Below, piece by piece: positions 1-9,071 of a stretch of DNA of 64,000 nt. Both the position numbers and the translations under genes were made by a program. The notes under the pieces are model-generated. The model was not told where the DNA came from. It did not search any database and saw only the letters and a list, made by a program, of their open reading frames with translations. Within the stretch, counting starts at the first letter, position 1, and the number at the start of each line of letters is the position of its first letter. This stretch comes from an uncultured Granulosicoccaceae bacterium (GTDB lineage Bacteria > Pseudomonadota > Gammaproteobacteria > CALCKW01), in NCBI GenBank assembly GCA_937965695.1, contig CALCKW010000009.1:116117-180116 (forward strand), in the 5' to 3' direction.

Positions 1-2483
1 GTGCGCCCACCAACGTCCGAGTGGTGCCCACGCGAAGCGACGTAGAACATGACGTCCCTATCTCGCTCGTCCCAAACTGGGGTCACAACCGTGACATCAG
101 GCAGATGCGTGCCGCCATTGAACGGTGCGTTGAGCATATAAACATCGCCCGGTGCCATGCTGTCAGCATTTAGACGAATGATGGTTCGGATTGATTCCGC
201 CATGCTGCCCAAGTGCACCGGCACATGCGGAGCATTGGCTACAAGTGCTCCTGTGTGATCAAATAACGCGCATGAAAAATCGAGCCGTTCTTTTATATTG
301 ACTGAATAGGCCGTATTTGCAAGAGTGGCTCCCATCTGTTCGGCGATATTCATAAAGAGGTTATTAAAAACCTCTAGCATCACAGGATCAGCATCCGTGC
401 CCAGTGCCTCCACGCGGGCCAATGGCACGGTGCGCTCTAGCTCTAGGTGGCCAAAACGATTAACGCTAGCTCGCCAGCCTAACTCCAGAACATTTGTGCC
501 AGTCGCTTCGCTGATCACGGCTGGACCATCAACGCTCTGCCCCGTTTTAAGCAGTTCGCGTTTGTAAATGCCCGCATCACGCCACTCGCCGTCACTGAAT
601 ATCTGCACTTGATCAATCGCTGTGGGCGTTTCACTGACTGCTTCAAACGCTGCTTCATCGGGTGATTGTGCTTGTCCGATCGCTTCTACCGACAAGGATT
701 CAATAAGCAGATCTCGATCGCCAGCACTGAACCCAAAGCGCTGCGTGTGTGCCGCATCAAAAGCAGCACGCATCTCTTGGACCGATCCAAAGTGAACTTC
801 TAACGGAGTCAGTGATCCGGGATACCGCAGCTGAACGCGTCGTTCAATTTGCAGTTCCGATGCAGCTACTCCCTGACCGCGTACTTCATCACCGGCGACA
901 ATGGCCAACGCATCTAAGGCATCACTGGCAGCTTGATGCTCTTCCAACGGGCGTTCAAACTGCTGCTCACGCAATGCACGGATTTCAGCCAAACCCATCC
1001 CATAGGCTGATAAAACGCCAGCGAAGGGATGCAAAAACACCCGACTCATGCCGAGTGAATCAGCAACTAAACACGCGTGCTGACCACCGGCACCTCCAAA
1101 ACAATTGAGCGTGTACTGACTGACATCGTAGCCACGTTGCACCGAGATCTTCTTGATGGCATTCGCCATGTTCTCAACAGCAATACGTAAAAAACCGGCC
1201 GCCACTTGCTCTGGCGGTCGAACTTCTTTACCCGTGTAGTCAGCAATTTGCTGCGACAACGCTTTAAATTTCTGCCCCACAACATCGACATCAAGCGGCT
1301 CATTACCTCCCGGTCCAAACACGGGAGGAAAATGCGCAGCCTGCAGCTTTCCGAGCATGACATTACAATCCGTCACCGTCAGTGGTCCACCGCGACGGTA
1401 ACAAGCGGGGCCAGGGTTGGCACCTGCACTCTCTGGTCCAACCTGATATCGACCATCGGCAAAGCTGAGCACACTGCCACCACCTGCGGCGACGGTGTGT
1501 ATGTTCATCATTGGCGCGCGCATGCGCACACCGGCTACTTCAGTTTCAAAGCTTCGCTCATATTGACCGGCGTAGTGGCAAACATCCGTACTGGTGCCAC
1601 CCATATCGAATCCAATCAACTTGTGTTGATCTGCCAACGCGGCCGTTTTAACCATACCGACCACCCCGCCTGCAGGGCCAGAGAGAATCGCGTCTTTGCC
1701 TTGAAACAAACTGGCATCTGTGAGACCGCCGTTGGACTGCATAAACATCAGCCGCTCACAACCAAGTGCTTGCTTTGCACTTTGATCGCTCACGTTGCCG
1801 CCTAAAGCGTCACGCACCTGCTCCACATAGCGGCGCAGTATCGGCGATAGATAGGCATCCACTACGGTGGTATCGCCTCGGCTGACCAACTTCATCAGCG
1901 GTGAGCAAATGTGGGATACCGACACTTGCGAAAAACCTGCACCAGACGCCAATTCAGCGAGCATTTTTTCGTGTTCAGGGTTTTTGTAACTGTGCAGAAG
2001 CGCGATCGCAACACTGTCAAAGCCATCCAGACGCGCCAACTCTAAAGCTTCAAGAGCTGCATCAGTATCTAGGGCTTGTAGCACTTTACCGTTGGCGTCG
2101 AGCCGCTCTTCGATCTCAACCGCGTTTTCGTAAAGTAGCTCAGGCAATTCAATGTTGAGGTCGAACAATTTGGGTCGCGCCTGATAACCGATGCGCAGGA
2201 GATCACCAAAACCCTTGGTGATGAGTAACAAGGTTCGCTCACCTTTGCGCTCGAGAAGTGCGTTGGTGGCCACGGTTGTGCCCATCTTCACCGCTTCAAT
2301 GGTGCCAGGAGGTATCGCCTCACCTTCAGTCAGACCGAGCAACTCCCGAATGCCCTGCACCGCAGCATCTTTATAACGTTCAGGGTTTTCAGACAACAGT
2401 TTGTGGCTGTGTAATTCGCCGTCCGGCGCACGACCCACGATATCGGTAAAGGTGCCACCGCGATCAACCCAAAACTGCCACAT
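1..2483 (-). CDS. 5-oxoprolinase (fused HyuA-HyuB type), 3' part beyond the window
   Basis: ATP-dependent opening of 5-oxoproline to glutamate, or a related hydantoin/lactam hydrolysis. The reading frame is open from the ATG at 2483 to the window edge, so about 827 residues are visible of a family that usually has 1200-1300. The N-terminus has the [11 protein letters not shown] motif of the HyuA/actin-like ATPase half. Near positions 1-420 the frame continues without a stop into the HyuB half ([15 protein letters not shown] and RGHHSDVGG motifs), so the two subunits are fused as in eukaryotic-type oxoprolinases. It is transcribed after the TRAP transporter and the DUF1445 gene, 139 bases past dctM, probably in one catabolic operon. 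Family assignment is firm; 5-oxoproline as the substrate is inferred from neighbours. Confidence 0.9.
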   Translation of the reverse strand, partial: MWQFWVDRGGTFTDIVGRAPDGELHSHKLLSENPERYKDAAVQGIRELLGLTEGEAIPPGTIEAVKMGTTVATNALLERKGERTLLLITKGFGDLLRIGYQARPKLFDLNIELPELLYENAVEIEERLDANGKVLQALDTDAALEALELARLDGFDSVAIALLHSYKNPEHEKMLAELASGAGFSQVSVSHICSPLMKLVSRGDTTVVDAYLSPILRRYVEQVRDALGGNVSDQSAKQALGCERLMFMQSNGGLTDASLFQGKDAILSGPAGGVVGMVKTAALADQHKLIGFDMGGTSTDVCHYAGQYERSFETEVAGVRMRAPMMNIHTVAAGGGSVLSFADGRYQVGPESAGANPGPACYRRGGPLTVTDCNVMLGKLQAAHFPPVFGPGGNEPLDVDVVGQKFKALSQQIADYTGKEVRPPEQVAAGFLRIAVENMANAIKKISVQRGYDVSQYTLNCFGGAGGQHACLVADSLGMSRVFLHPFAGVLSAYGMGLAEIRALREQQFERPLEEHQAASDALDALAIVAGDEVRGQGVAASELQIERRVQLRYPGSLTPLEVHFGSVQEMRAAFDAAHTQRFGFSAGDRDLLIESLSVEAIGQAQSPDEAAFEAVSETPTAIDQVQIFSDGEWRDAGIYKRELLKTGQSVDGPAVISEATGTNVLELGWRASVNRFGHLELERTVPLARVEALGTDADPVMLEVFNNLFMNIAEQMGATLANTAYSVNIKERLDFSCALFDHTGALVANAPHVPVHLGSMAESIRTIIRLNADSMAPGDVYMLNAPFNGGTHLPDVTVVTPVWDERDRDVMFYVASRGHHSDVGGR

Positions 2484-2622
2484 ATCTTTCGACCCTTAAA
2501 AAAGAAAAAAATTGAGTGGTGAGTAACCACTACAACGAGGCGTTTGCAGACACCCCCGCTCAATACGTTCTACTGATTCCGTGCCTCTGGTCTACATCAG
2601 CCACCGCATAAATCAACTTGCT

Positions 2623-3909
2623 CTAATAGCCTACAAAGCTCGGCATCCAGAGCGCCAGCTGAGGAAAAACAATCAGCAGCAACACCATCAAAAACAACGC
2701 GACCACGAAAGGCGCTGCGCCAAGCATCACATCGCTCATGGCCCCACGCTCACGTATTCCCTGCACCACGTAGAGGTTTATCCCAATAGGCGGTGTGATC
2801 AGCGCAGTCTCCAACAATACCATTAACAAGATGCCGAACCAGACCGGATCATAACCCAGCGCCACCACGATAGGTGTCACCAGAGGTGCCATGGTCAAAA
2901 GCATCGACAAAGTTTCCATAAAACAGCCTAGTACCACCAGAAGAGCAATAATTGCTAGCAAGGTTTGCAGTGGCGACATACCAGATTTTTCAATCAGTGT
3001 CGTGATCTCGCTGGTCAACCCAATCATGGACAGAACGAAGTTCAAAAACACCGCGGCGATGATTATCAACATGATCATAGAAGTGGTCCGTACAGTTCCT
3101 TCGATCGCTGCGCGCAACATTTGAAAATTCAGCGCTCTATTCCACACAGCTAACAACAATGCCGCGACAACACCGAGCGAAGCCGCTTCGGTGGGCGTTG
3201 CTAAGCCTGCATAAATAGAACCGACCACCACCAAAAACATACCCAATGGCGGTATCAGCTGAGGCAGCACAGCCAGTTTTTCAGAGAAACTGCTTCGCAG
3301 ACGCTCGCCCCCCCATTCCGGCTTGAGCTTGCACAGCACAATGACGGTCAGCATAAAAATCAGAGCCAAGACTAAACCCGGTACAAAGCCCGCAAGATAG
3401 AGCTCCGGTACAGAGGTATCTGTTAATAAGCCGTACAAAATCAAGTTAATCGACGGTGGAATGAGTATTCCCAATGTACCGCCAGCAGCAACAGTGCCCA
3501 AAAAAAGCTGCTCGTTATACCCTCGCTTTTTGATCTGTGGCAACGACACCGTGCCAATCGTGGCCGCAGTTGCAACCGACGACCCCGAGGTGGCTGCAAA
3601 TAAAGCACTGCTGCCAATGTTGGCGTGCATCAAACCACCAGGCAACCAACCCAACCAGTGCGCCATCGCGTTGTACATGCGCTCCGTTATGCCAGCACGC
3701 AACAACAACTCCCCCATCAACACAAACATCGGAATCGCCACCAACAAGAAATCGATACTCGTCTGCCAAGCCATATCAGCCAACGCTCGGTGCAACGGCA
3801 TGCCGCCCTGCACAACCTCTAAAACGAAAGCCAAACCACCGAGTGCAGCAGCCACCGGAACAGCGACGGCAAGTAGCGCCAATAATACAAGCAGTGTAGT
3901 CAACAACAT
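2623..3909 (-). CDS. dctM: TRAP transporter large permease DctM
   Basis: Large membrane subunit (428 aa) of a tripartite ATP-independent periplasmic transporter, which imports organic anions using a sodium gradient. It is hydrophobic throughout with about 12 predicted helices. Family signatures include a GSSVATAATIG-type segment around residues 115-125 and a TPTEAASLG motif in the middle. The ATG at 3909 lies 3 bases after the dctQ stop, so the two membrane subunits are translationally linked. The substrate is unknown from this subunit; genes on both sides point to an acidic amino acid derivative. Confidence 0.93.
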   Translation of the reverse strand: MLLTTLLVLLALLAVAVPVAAALGGLAFVLEVVQGGMPLHRALADMAWQTSIDFLLVAIPMFVLMGELLLRAGITERMYNAMAHWLGWLPGGLMHANIGSSALFAATSGSSVATAATIGTVSLPQIKKRGYNEQLFLGTVAAGGTLGILIPPSINLILYGLLTDTSVPELYLAGFVPGLVLALIFMLTVIVLCKLKPEWGGERLRSSFSEKLAVLPQLIPPLGMFLVVVGSIYAGLATPTEAASLGVVAALLLAVWNRALNFQMLRAAIEGTVRTTSMIMLIIIAAVFLNFVLSMIGLTSEITTLIEKSGMSPLQTLLAIIALLVVLGCFMETLSMLLTMAPLVTPIVVALGYDPVWFGILLMVLLETALITPPIGINLYVVQGIRERGAMSDVMLGAAPFVVALFLMVLLLIVFPQLALWMPSFVGY

Positions 3910-3912
3910 GAT

Positions 3913-4476
3913 CTACACCTTTTCATCGGCAATTTGCTCATCGGTATTTTTGGCACCGATTAGCAGAGAGACTTCGTTCCACTGTCGTTTCAGCGCGCGA
4001 TCAATGGCGCAGGCGAGCAACAACAGTGCAGTAAAAAGAAAATAGGCCCAACCAAAAAGCCAAGGCAATTGTACCCAAGCCAGTGGTGTGCGCCGAGGCG
4101 TGATAGAACGCGAGCCGTACTCCAGTGTGTCGGCGACCATACTCCAGCCCATATAGACGAGTGCACCAGCAAAACAGGCAAGCACCAACATGCCAAAAAC
4201 ATCTGTGACAAATCTAAACGGCCGTGGCAAATGCGCGTACATGGCATCCACGCGGATATGCGCTCTATCCAACAATACCTGGCTTAGTCCCAGCGACAAG
4301 GCAATACCAAAAGCGTATCCGCTCAGCTCATCCACCCCGCCAATACTGTAATTGAACAGTGTTCGCCCTATCACTTCAGCACACACTAATAACGCTGATG
4401 CCAACAGCAGAGCGCCAGCTACCCACACCAAAACGCGGCTGAGCTGCCGCGTAAGATTCAACAAGGAATCAAGCAT
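3913..4476 (-). CDS. dctQ: TRAP transporter small permease DctQ
   Basis: Small four-helix membrane subunit (187 aa) that joins DctM to the binding protein. Hydrophobic segments lie near residues 15-40, 45-65, 85-110 and 130-155. The start was set at the ATG at 4476 because a GGAG sits 7 bases upstream; an in-frame TTG 12 bases earlier lies inside that Shine-Dalgarno region. It lies between dctP and dctM in the usual P-Q-M order, and the conserved order supports the call as much as the sequence does. Confidence 0.88.
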   Translation of the reverse strand: MLDSLLNLTRQLSRVLVWVAGALLLASALLVCAEVIGRTLFNYSIGGVDELSGYAFGIALSLGLSQVLLDRAHIRVDAMYAHLPRPFRFVTDVFGMLVLACFAGALVYMGWSMVADTLEYGSRSITPRRTPLAWVQLPWLFGWAYFLFTALLLLACAIDRALKRQWNEVSLLIGAKNTDEQIADEKV

Positions 4477-4507
4477 TTGATTCTCCAAGGGATGGATTCA
4501 GATAACT

Positions 4508-4530
4508 CCCGTGCTCAGAACGAGCACGGG
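4508..4530 (-). other. Intercistronic hairpin between dctP and dctQ
   Basis: Perfect 9-bp inverted repeat CCCGTGCTC / GAGCACGGG with a 5-base loop, in the 68-base gap after the binding-protein gene. There is no T-run, so it is not a simple terminator. Hairpins here often protect the upstream mRNA so that binding protein outnumbers permease; that role is inferred. Confidence 0.6.
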
Positions 4531-4544
4531 AACTGACAGAGGGC

Positions 4545-5588
4545 TTACTCAGCTTTTGCCTGTACGCCTAGAATTTTACCAACCGAGCCGTTCCAAGTGG
4601 CGGCGCAGTCTGCTCCACAACGCGCTGCCCAGCGGGGAATAACCACTTCATTGGCGACACGATCACGCGCTACTAAATCTTCGGCGCTTGGCTCAACGAG
4701 AACCATTGATCCTTTTTCACCAATATCACATGCCTGACCTGTAATACAGCTGATCGCCACTTCGTCTTCAAGTGCAGTCTCAGCCCACATACGATCAGTC
4801 AAAGCGTCGATCTCACTTTGCAACAAGGCTTGTTGATCGGCAGGCATCTTGTTCCACTTATCAAGATTGATCGCTCCAAATGCGATACCCCAACCGACGC
4901 GAAGCGTATAAGCGTGCGTTGCTACTTGGTACCACTTAGCTTTGTAAGCTGACATGGTGCCGGTAATAGCGCAATCAACCACACCTTTTTCAAGTGCTGG
5001 AATAACTTCAGCAAATGGCACTGTCACAGATACGCCGCCAACACCTTCGACAAAATCACCCAACGATGTGGTATAGACACGAACCTTTTTGTCTTTGAGG
5101 TCGCCGATGCCGCTTATCTCAGCATTGCACCACAGAGTCTGACTAGGAAAGGGATACAGCTGCATCAACTTGGCATTATACGTTTCTTCAAATGCCTGCT
5201 CTAGTGCAGGGAAAAAAGCATCACTGACTTCGCGCTGCGTGTCTATATCCTGCGTCAATGAAGACAAATCGACGCCTTCAAAGATGGGGTTATCAGCAGC
5301 TACATATCCCGGCAATCCAAAGGCAAAATCAAATACACCGTTTTTCACCAGTCGCATAATTTCAAAACCCTTGAGTCCAAGTTCGGTCTGAGGTTTGATA
5401 TCTCCAATGATCTGCCCATCGGATGCCTCGGCAATACGCTCATTCCAGAACGGCCCTTCATGCTTCGTGTAGTTCGTAAGATTCCCCCACGTCCCTACTG
5501 CTTTTATGGTGGTAACTGCAGTAGCGCTAACGGGGGCTAATAAAAGTGTCATTGAAAGGGACAAGGCCGTGACTAAGATTTTCTTCAT
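4545..5588 (-). CDS. dctP: TRAP transporter periplasmic solute-binding protein DctP
   Basis: Extracytoplasmic substrate-binding subunit, 347 aa. The ATG at 5588 follows AGAGGA by 7 bases and starts a classic Sec signal peptide (MKK, hydrophobic core, cleavage after SATA near residue 25). An upstream in-frame extension to 5765 overlaps the preceding gene and is rejected. The C-terminal half contains Cys residues in a short cysteine-containing segment (ISCITGQACD) and near the end (ARCGADC), unusual for DctP and possibly disulfides. Its position directly after a D-glutamate cyclase-like gene and before a 5-oxoprolinase suggests it binds D-glutamate, 5-oxoproline or a similar acid; this is inference. 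Confidence 0.9.
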   Translation of the reverse strand: MKKILVTALSLSMTLLLAPVSATAVTTIKAVGTWGNLTNYTKHEGPFWNERIAEASDGQIIGDIKPQTELGLKGFEIMRLVKNGVFDFAFGLPGYVAADNPIFEGVDLSSLTQDIDTQREVSDAFFPALEQAFEETYNAKLMQLYPFPSQTLWCNAEISGIGDLKDKKVRVYTTSLGDFVEGVGGVSVTVPFAEVIPALEKGVVDCAITGTMSAYKAKWYQVATHAYTLRVGWGIAFGAINLDKWNKMPADQQALLQSEIDALTDRMWAETALEDEVAISCITGQACDIGEKGSMVLVEPSAEDLVARDRVANEVVIPRWAARCGADCAATWNGSVGKILGVQAKAE

Positions 5589-5629
5589 GTTGAATCCTCT
5601 ATGGTGTGTAGTCGTTTGGAGCGTTGTGT

Positions 5630-6463
5630 TTACGATTGTTCTAGAAAAGGAGGGAGTCGATCTTCTGGCACATCGGTGACTAGCATGTGACCGGGGGTAT
5701 GACTGATGCACAGTGACGGACGCGCGCGATCGAGCGCATTTTGCGACGTGACACCACAGGCCCAAAAAACAGGTATTTGCCCAGGCTCGAGCACGATGGC
5801 ATCACCCCAATCGGGATTGTTTAAATCGTGGATGCCAATTGCTTCAGGAGAACCCCAGTGCACAGGCGCGCCGTGTGCATGTGGATATTTTTCACAAATA
5901 TTGCGCACCGTGTCCAATGCCTCTGCATCGATTCCACGCATCGATACCACCATATTGCCGCCGTACTTGCCTGCCTCGCGACAGGCGAGTTCAGTTCTAA
6001 ACATGGGCACGGTCGTGTTGTGCTTGACGTGATAAAGATCAACACCTGCTCGCATTAGGGCCTGCTCAAAAGTAAAAGAACAGCCTAGAGCGAAAGTTAC
6101 CAAGTCCTCGCGCCAGAGTGCGCTGATATCTTTGTGCTGAGCAACTAGCTCACCGTGGCGATAGACGTTGTAACCCGGCACGTCGCTGCGCAGATCTAGA
6201 TTTTGCGCCAAGGTGTCAATACCTACGCGACCGGTATCGCTTACACCCACTAAGGGACAGGCTTGAGGATTACGCTGACAAAAACGCATAAAGTCCAGCG
6301 CTTCATCTTCTGGCAGAATAACCACGTTAGCCTGCAGCATGCCCGGCGCAAGGCCCGCCGTGTGGCCTGTGTACTGGCAAGCGCGGATAGCTTGACGTAG
6401 TGATCTGCTATCGAGTTGTTGTGCTTCGATGAAGCCAAGAGAAGCCGGTTTGGTCGCTGACAT
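5630..6463 (-). CDS. D-glutamate cyclase-like protein (DUF1445 / YcsI family putative hydro-lyase)
   Basis: A 277-aa member of the DUF1445 family. The mammalian mitochondrial enzyme containing this domain (DGLUCY) converts D-glutamate to 5-oxo-D-proline. Recognisable family features include the central ALGCSFTFEQAL segment, the TVPMFRT stretch, the MVVSMR strand and the C-terminal WACGVTSQNA and SHTPGHM motifs. The ATG at 6463 was preferred over a TTG at 6505 because the conserved region starts just after it. It is first in the minus-strand operon, 41 bases before dctP. With a TRAP importer and a 5-oxoprolinase downstream, a D-Glu to 5-oxoproline to Glu route is the simplest reading. Stereochemistry and substrate are not shown by the sequence. 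Confidence 0.85.
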   Translation of the reverse strand: MSATKPASLGFIEAQQLDSRSLRQAIRACQYTGHTAGLAPGMLQANVVILPEDEALDFMRFCQRNPQACPLVGVSDTGRVGIDTLAQNLDLRSDVPGYNVYRHGELVAQHKDISALWREDLVTFALGCSFTFEQALMRAGVDLYHVKHNTTVPMFRTELACREAGKYGGNMVVSMRGIDAEALDTVRNICEKYPHAHGAPVHWGSPEAIGIHDLNNPDWGDAIVLEPGQIPVFWACGVTSQNALDRARPSLCISHTPGHMLVTDVPEDRLPPFLEQS

Positions 6464-6560
6464 GCTGTGCACTCTGAGTCGTTCCGTGACAGCTATTGTG
6501 CTCAAAGTGCATGATAATCACTATTTGTATATTTTGATCAGAAGTGATCCAAATTATTTA

Positions 6561-7448
6561 TCACATCACTTGTTTTGAAACCTCTTGTGCCAGCGCCGCC
6601 ACTTGCTCGGCTAAGACATTGCGCGGCGTGGCAACCGTCGAGACAGTGAAATTAAGCGCGGGCGGAGCCCAGCCAGGATCAAACCGCAATAACTCACCTC
6701 TTTCACAGGCTGGATCAGCTAGCAAGCGTGGCATCGCGCCAACACCCAAACCAGCAGCGATCATTTTCAAACAGGCAAAAAGTGAGGATGACGGGAATAT
6801 CCGCACAGATGGTCCATAGTGTTTTAGCAGGCCTGCAGATAATTCCCGGTAAGGCCGAGTATGGATGGCATAACTAATAATGGGCTGATGATAAAACTCA
6901 GCTAGGTCAAATTCCTGCGGCGATACTTTGGCACTGCGATACCAATAGAGTTCAAACGGTGGCAATGTTTTATTGTCGACACTGAAATCTGAAACAGGTC
7001 CCATCAACACGGCTAAATCAAGACTGCGAGCCAATAGCTGTTCACGCAAGTTTGCCGAAATATCCACAGTCACTGACACATTGACTTGAGGATATGCACT
7101 ATTTATTGCTTCCAATAGTTCCGGTAGCCATGCTTGCACAATAGTCTCCGAAACGCCTATGCGGAGCTCGCTCTCAAAAGCCGCTGAACCTTTTAAATCG
7201 AGCTCTATGCGCTGCTGCAATTCGTGCGATTGTCTCGCATACACTAACAATCTCTCACCTGCCCGAGTACAGCTCATTCCGCTGGCAGAACGTTCGAATA
7301 GCGAACATTCTAGCGTTTGTTCCAGCTTTGCTATACGTGCTGATACGGCTGGCTGCGACAAATGTAAGTGTTCGGCTGCACGGCGAATCCCACCCAATTC
7401 AGCCACCCATAGAAAAGTGCTGAGATCTTTGCTGTTCATAGACAACAT
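6561..7448 (-). CDS. LysR-family transcriptional regulator
   Basis: A 295-aa LysR-type regulator: N-terminal winged helix-turn-helix (residues ~6-65, with the RRAAEHLHLSQPAVSARI helix pair) and a C-terminal periplasmic-binding-fold effector domain. A second ATG at 7439 is an alternative start giving the common MNSKDL-type N-terminus. It is transcribed in the same direction as the DUF1445-TRAP-oxoprolinase genes, 97 bases upstream of them, and divergently from the MFS gene. It is therefore the obvious candidate regulator of the catabolic operon, or of the MFS gene across the divergent gap. Confidence 0.9.
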   Translation of the reverse strand: MLSMNSKDLSTFLWVAELGGIRRAAEHLHLSQPAVSARIAKLEQTLECSLFERSASGMSCTRAGERLLVYARQSHELQQRIELDLKGSAAFESELRIGVSETIVQAWLPELLEAINSAYPQVNVSVTVDISANLREQLLARSLDLAVLMGPVSDFSVDNKTLPPFELYWYRSAKVSPQEFDLAEFYHQPIISYAIHTRPYRELSAGLLKHYGPSVRIFPSSSLFACLKMIAAGLGVGAMPRLLADPACERGELLRFDPGWAPPALNFTVSTVATPRNVLAEQVAALAQEVSKQVM

Positions 7449-7575
7449 ACTCTAGTAGTCAGAAGCGACAATTAGCATACACAGGTTTTTTATAACGCAT
7501 CACTGATGCTCCAAAATCCCTGCAACGCCTTGTGAATGTTAAACTGATCTATCACCGCTACTTTTGATTTCCAAC

Positions 7576-8850
7576 ATGACGCACTCCGTTTCTCGTCGCC
7601 GTGCCCTGCTCGCTTTTGCTCTGGGTCTAGCCTGCTTTTGTTACGCCTTTGTACAACGCGTGATGCCGAGCGTGATTATCGATGAGCTCGTGTCCGATTT
7701 GGCGGTCGGCGGCGCGGCATTGGGATTGTTGTCTGGTGCATACTTTTATGCCTATGCCAGTATGCAAATTCCCGTTGGCATGTTGATTGATCGCTACGGC
7801 CCCAGGCGACTGCTGAGCCTCGCCATGCTGGTTTGTGTGATAGCAAGTGCTTGGATGGCGAGCAGCGAGAGCTTGTACGGCGCCGTGTTTGCCCGCGCGC
7901 TGATTGGTGCTGCTGTGGCCTTTGGCTTTGTGGGCACTTTGGCCATTGTAGCTCGCTACTTTGCGCCCGGGCGATTTGCGTTGATGGGCGGTGTCTTGCA
8001 GTCGGCGGGTATGCTGGGAGCGGTGCTTGGCCAAGCACCACTGCGTTTATTAGTTGAGCAATTTGGTTGGCGCGGTACGCTCTGGGGGCTCGCTGCATTT
8101 GCCGCTGTTCTAGCCGTGCTGTTGTGGTGTTTTTTGCCCGCTGGTCATCAGCAGATCAAACCATCTGTCGATGAGCCCCGTCCGTCTGTGCGTGGCGATT
8201 TGCGCAAGGTTTTTGCGAAGCGCCAGAACTGGTACGGTGCGGGTCTTGGATTTGGTCTGGCAGCACCCATGCTTGCATTTTCAGGTCTGTGGGCTGTGCC
8301 TTGGCTAGAGCAAACCTATGGCTTCACCACCGCAACAGCGGCGTCGCTAGCCTCGCTAAACTTTGTTGGCAACGCAGTAGGCGCACCGCTGTTGGGTTGG
8401 TGGTCCGATCATATCGCCCGTCGCAAACCGGTGTTAATTTTCGGTGCTTTCACAGGCTTGATATGCACTTTGTTGACTATCTATGTCGAACATTGGACCA
8501 AGGCTGAACTCGCTCTTTTATTTTTTGCTTCTGGCTTAGCAGCTGCAGCCATCCCCACCACCTTCGCCGCCCTGCGTGAACTCAACCCACCTGCTGTAGC
8601 GGGTACAACTCTTGGGTTGGTCAATATGTTTGTGGTTGGCAGTGGAGCCGTCTTGCAGCCTTTGATCGGCACTCTGTTAGATAGCGCTGCCGAGCCATCA
8701 GTCAGCTCAACCATTGCGTATAGTGCATCGAACTACAACACCGCGTTTGTTACTATAGTGCTTGCTAATGCAGTGGCTTTCGCTTGCGCTCTGTCGATTC
8801 GGGAATCAAATTGTCAGAATACGACCTTAACTTTAGATCAAACAACCTGA
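7576..8850 (+). CDS. MFS transporter
   Basis: Major facilitator superfamily permease, 424 aa, with about 12 hydrophobic helices. The loop-2 signature DRYGPRRLL (after helix 2) and its counterpart DHIARRKPVL (after helix 8) are both present. The ATG at 7576 was chosen over an upstream TTG at 7564. The LysR gene is divergent, leaving a 127-base shared control region. Substrate is unknown; nitrate/organic-anion and drug carriers both share this layout. Confidence 0.88.
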   Translation: MTHSVSRRRALLAFALGLACFCYAFVQRVMPSVIIDELVSDLAVGGAALGLLSGAYFYAYASMQIPVGMLIDRYGPRRLLSLAMLVCVIASAWMASSESLYGAVFARALIGAAVAFGFVGTLAIVARYFAPGRFALMGGVLQSAGMLGAVLGQAPLRLLVEQFGWRGTLWGLAAFAAVLAVLLWCFLPAGHQQIKPSVDEPRPSVRGDLRKVFAKRQNWYGAGLGFGLAAPMLAFSGLWAVPWLEQTYGFTTATAASLASLNFVGNAVGAPLLGWWSDHIARRKPVLIFGAFTGLICTLLTIYVEHWTKAELALLFFASGLAAAAIPTTFAALRELNPPAVAGTTLGLVNMFVVGSGAVLQPLIGTLLDSAAEPSVSSTIAYSASNYNTAFVTIVLANAVAFACALSIRESNCQNTTLTLDQTT

Positions 8851-9005
8851 GTACGTACTATACTACTACTCGTGAGCATTGCTGAACATTTCAGAGTAAG
8901 CTAGGGAAGATAACTAAGAGTGAAGACCAAATTTAAATGCCTAAAGAGCATTGATTGGTTCATATATAACTGTCAGGGCTTTTTAAGCCTCGCTATTATT
9001 TTTTT

Positions 9006-9048
9006 CGAAACGAGGAAGATGAGGTCTCATCACCTCCGCCGCGTTTCG
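9006..9048 (+). promoter_or_regulatory. Possible leader hairpin upstream of the ABC binding-protein gene
   Basis: CGAAAC and GTTTCG bracket an inner GAGG/CCTC pair in the 5' leader, ending 23 bases before the ATG at 9072. It could modulate translation of the binding protein. Evidence is base pairing only. Confidence 0.3.
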
Positions 9049-9071
9049 CTACTTCTGTACAGGGGAAAAGC

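Noticed and set aside
325..1805. Several plus-strand open frames of 80-199 codons
   Set aside because: They lie antisense to the 5-oxoprolinase frame, whose motifs (GGTFTD, GGTHLPD) are unmistakable; their translations are Ser/Arg/His-rich without family features.
2330..2826. Short frames on both strands near the oxoprolinase start and dctM end
   Set aside because: They overlap firm genes, lack ribosome sites and have low-complexity composition.
7627..8098. Two minus-strand frames of 135 and 140 codons inside the MFS gene
   Set aside because: Antisense shadows of a clear transporter frame.
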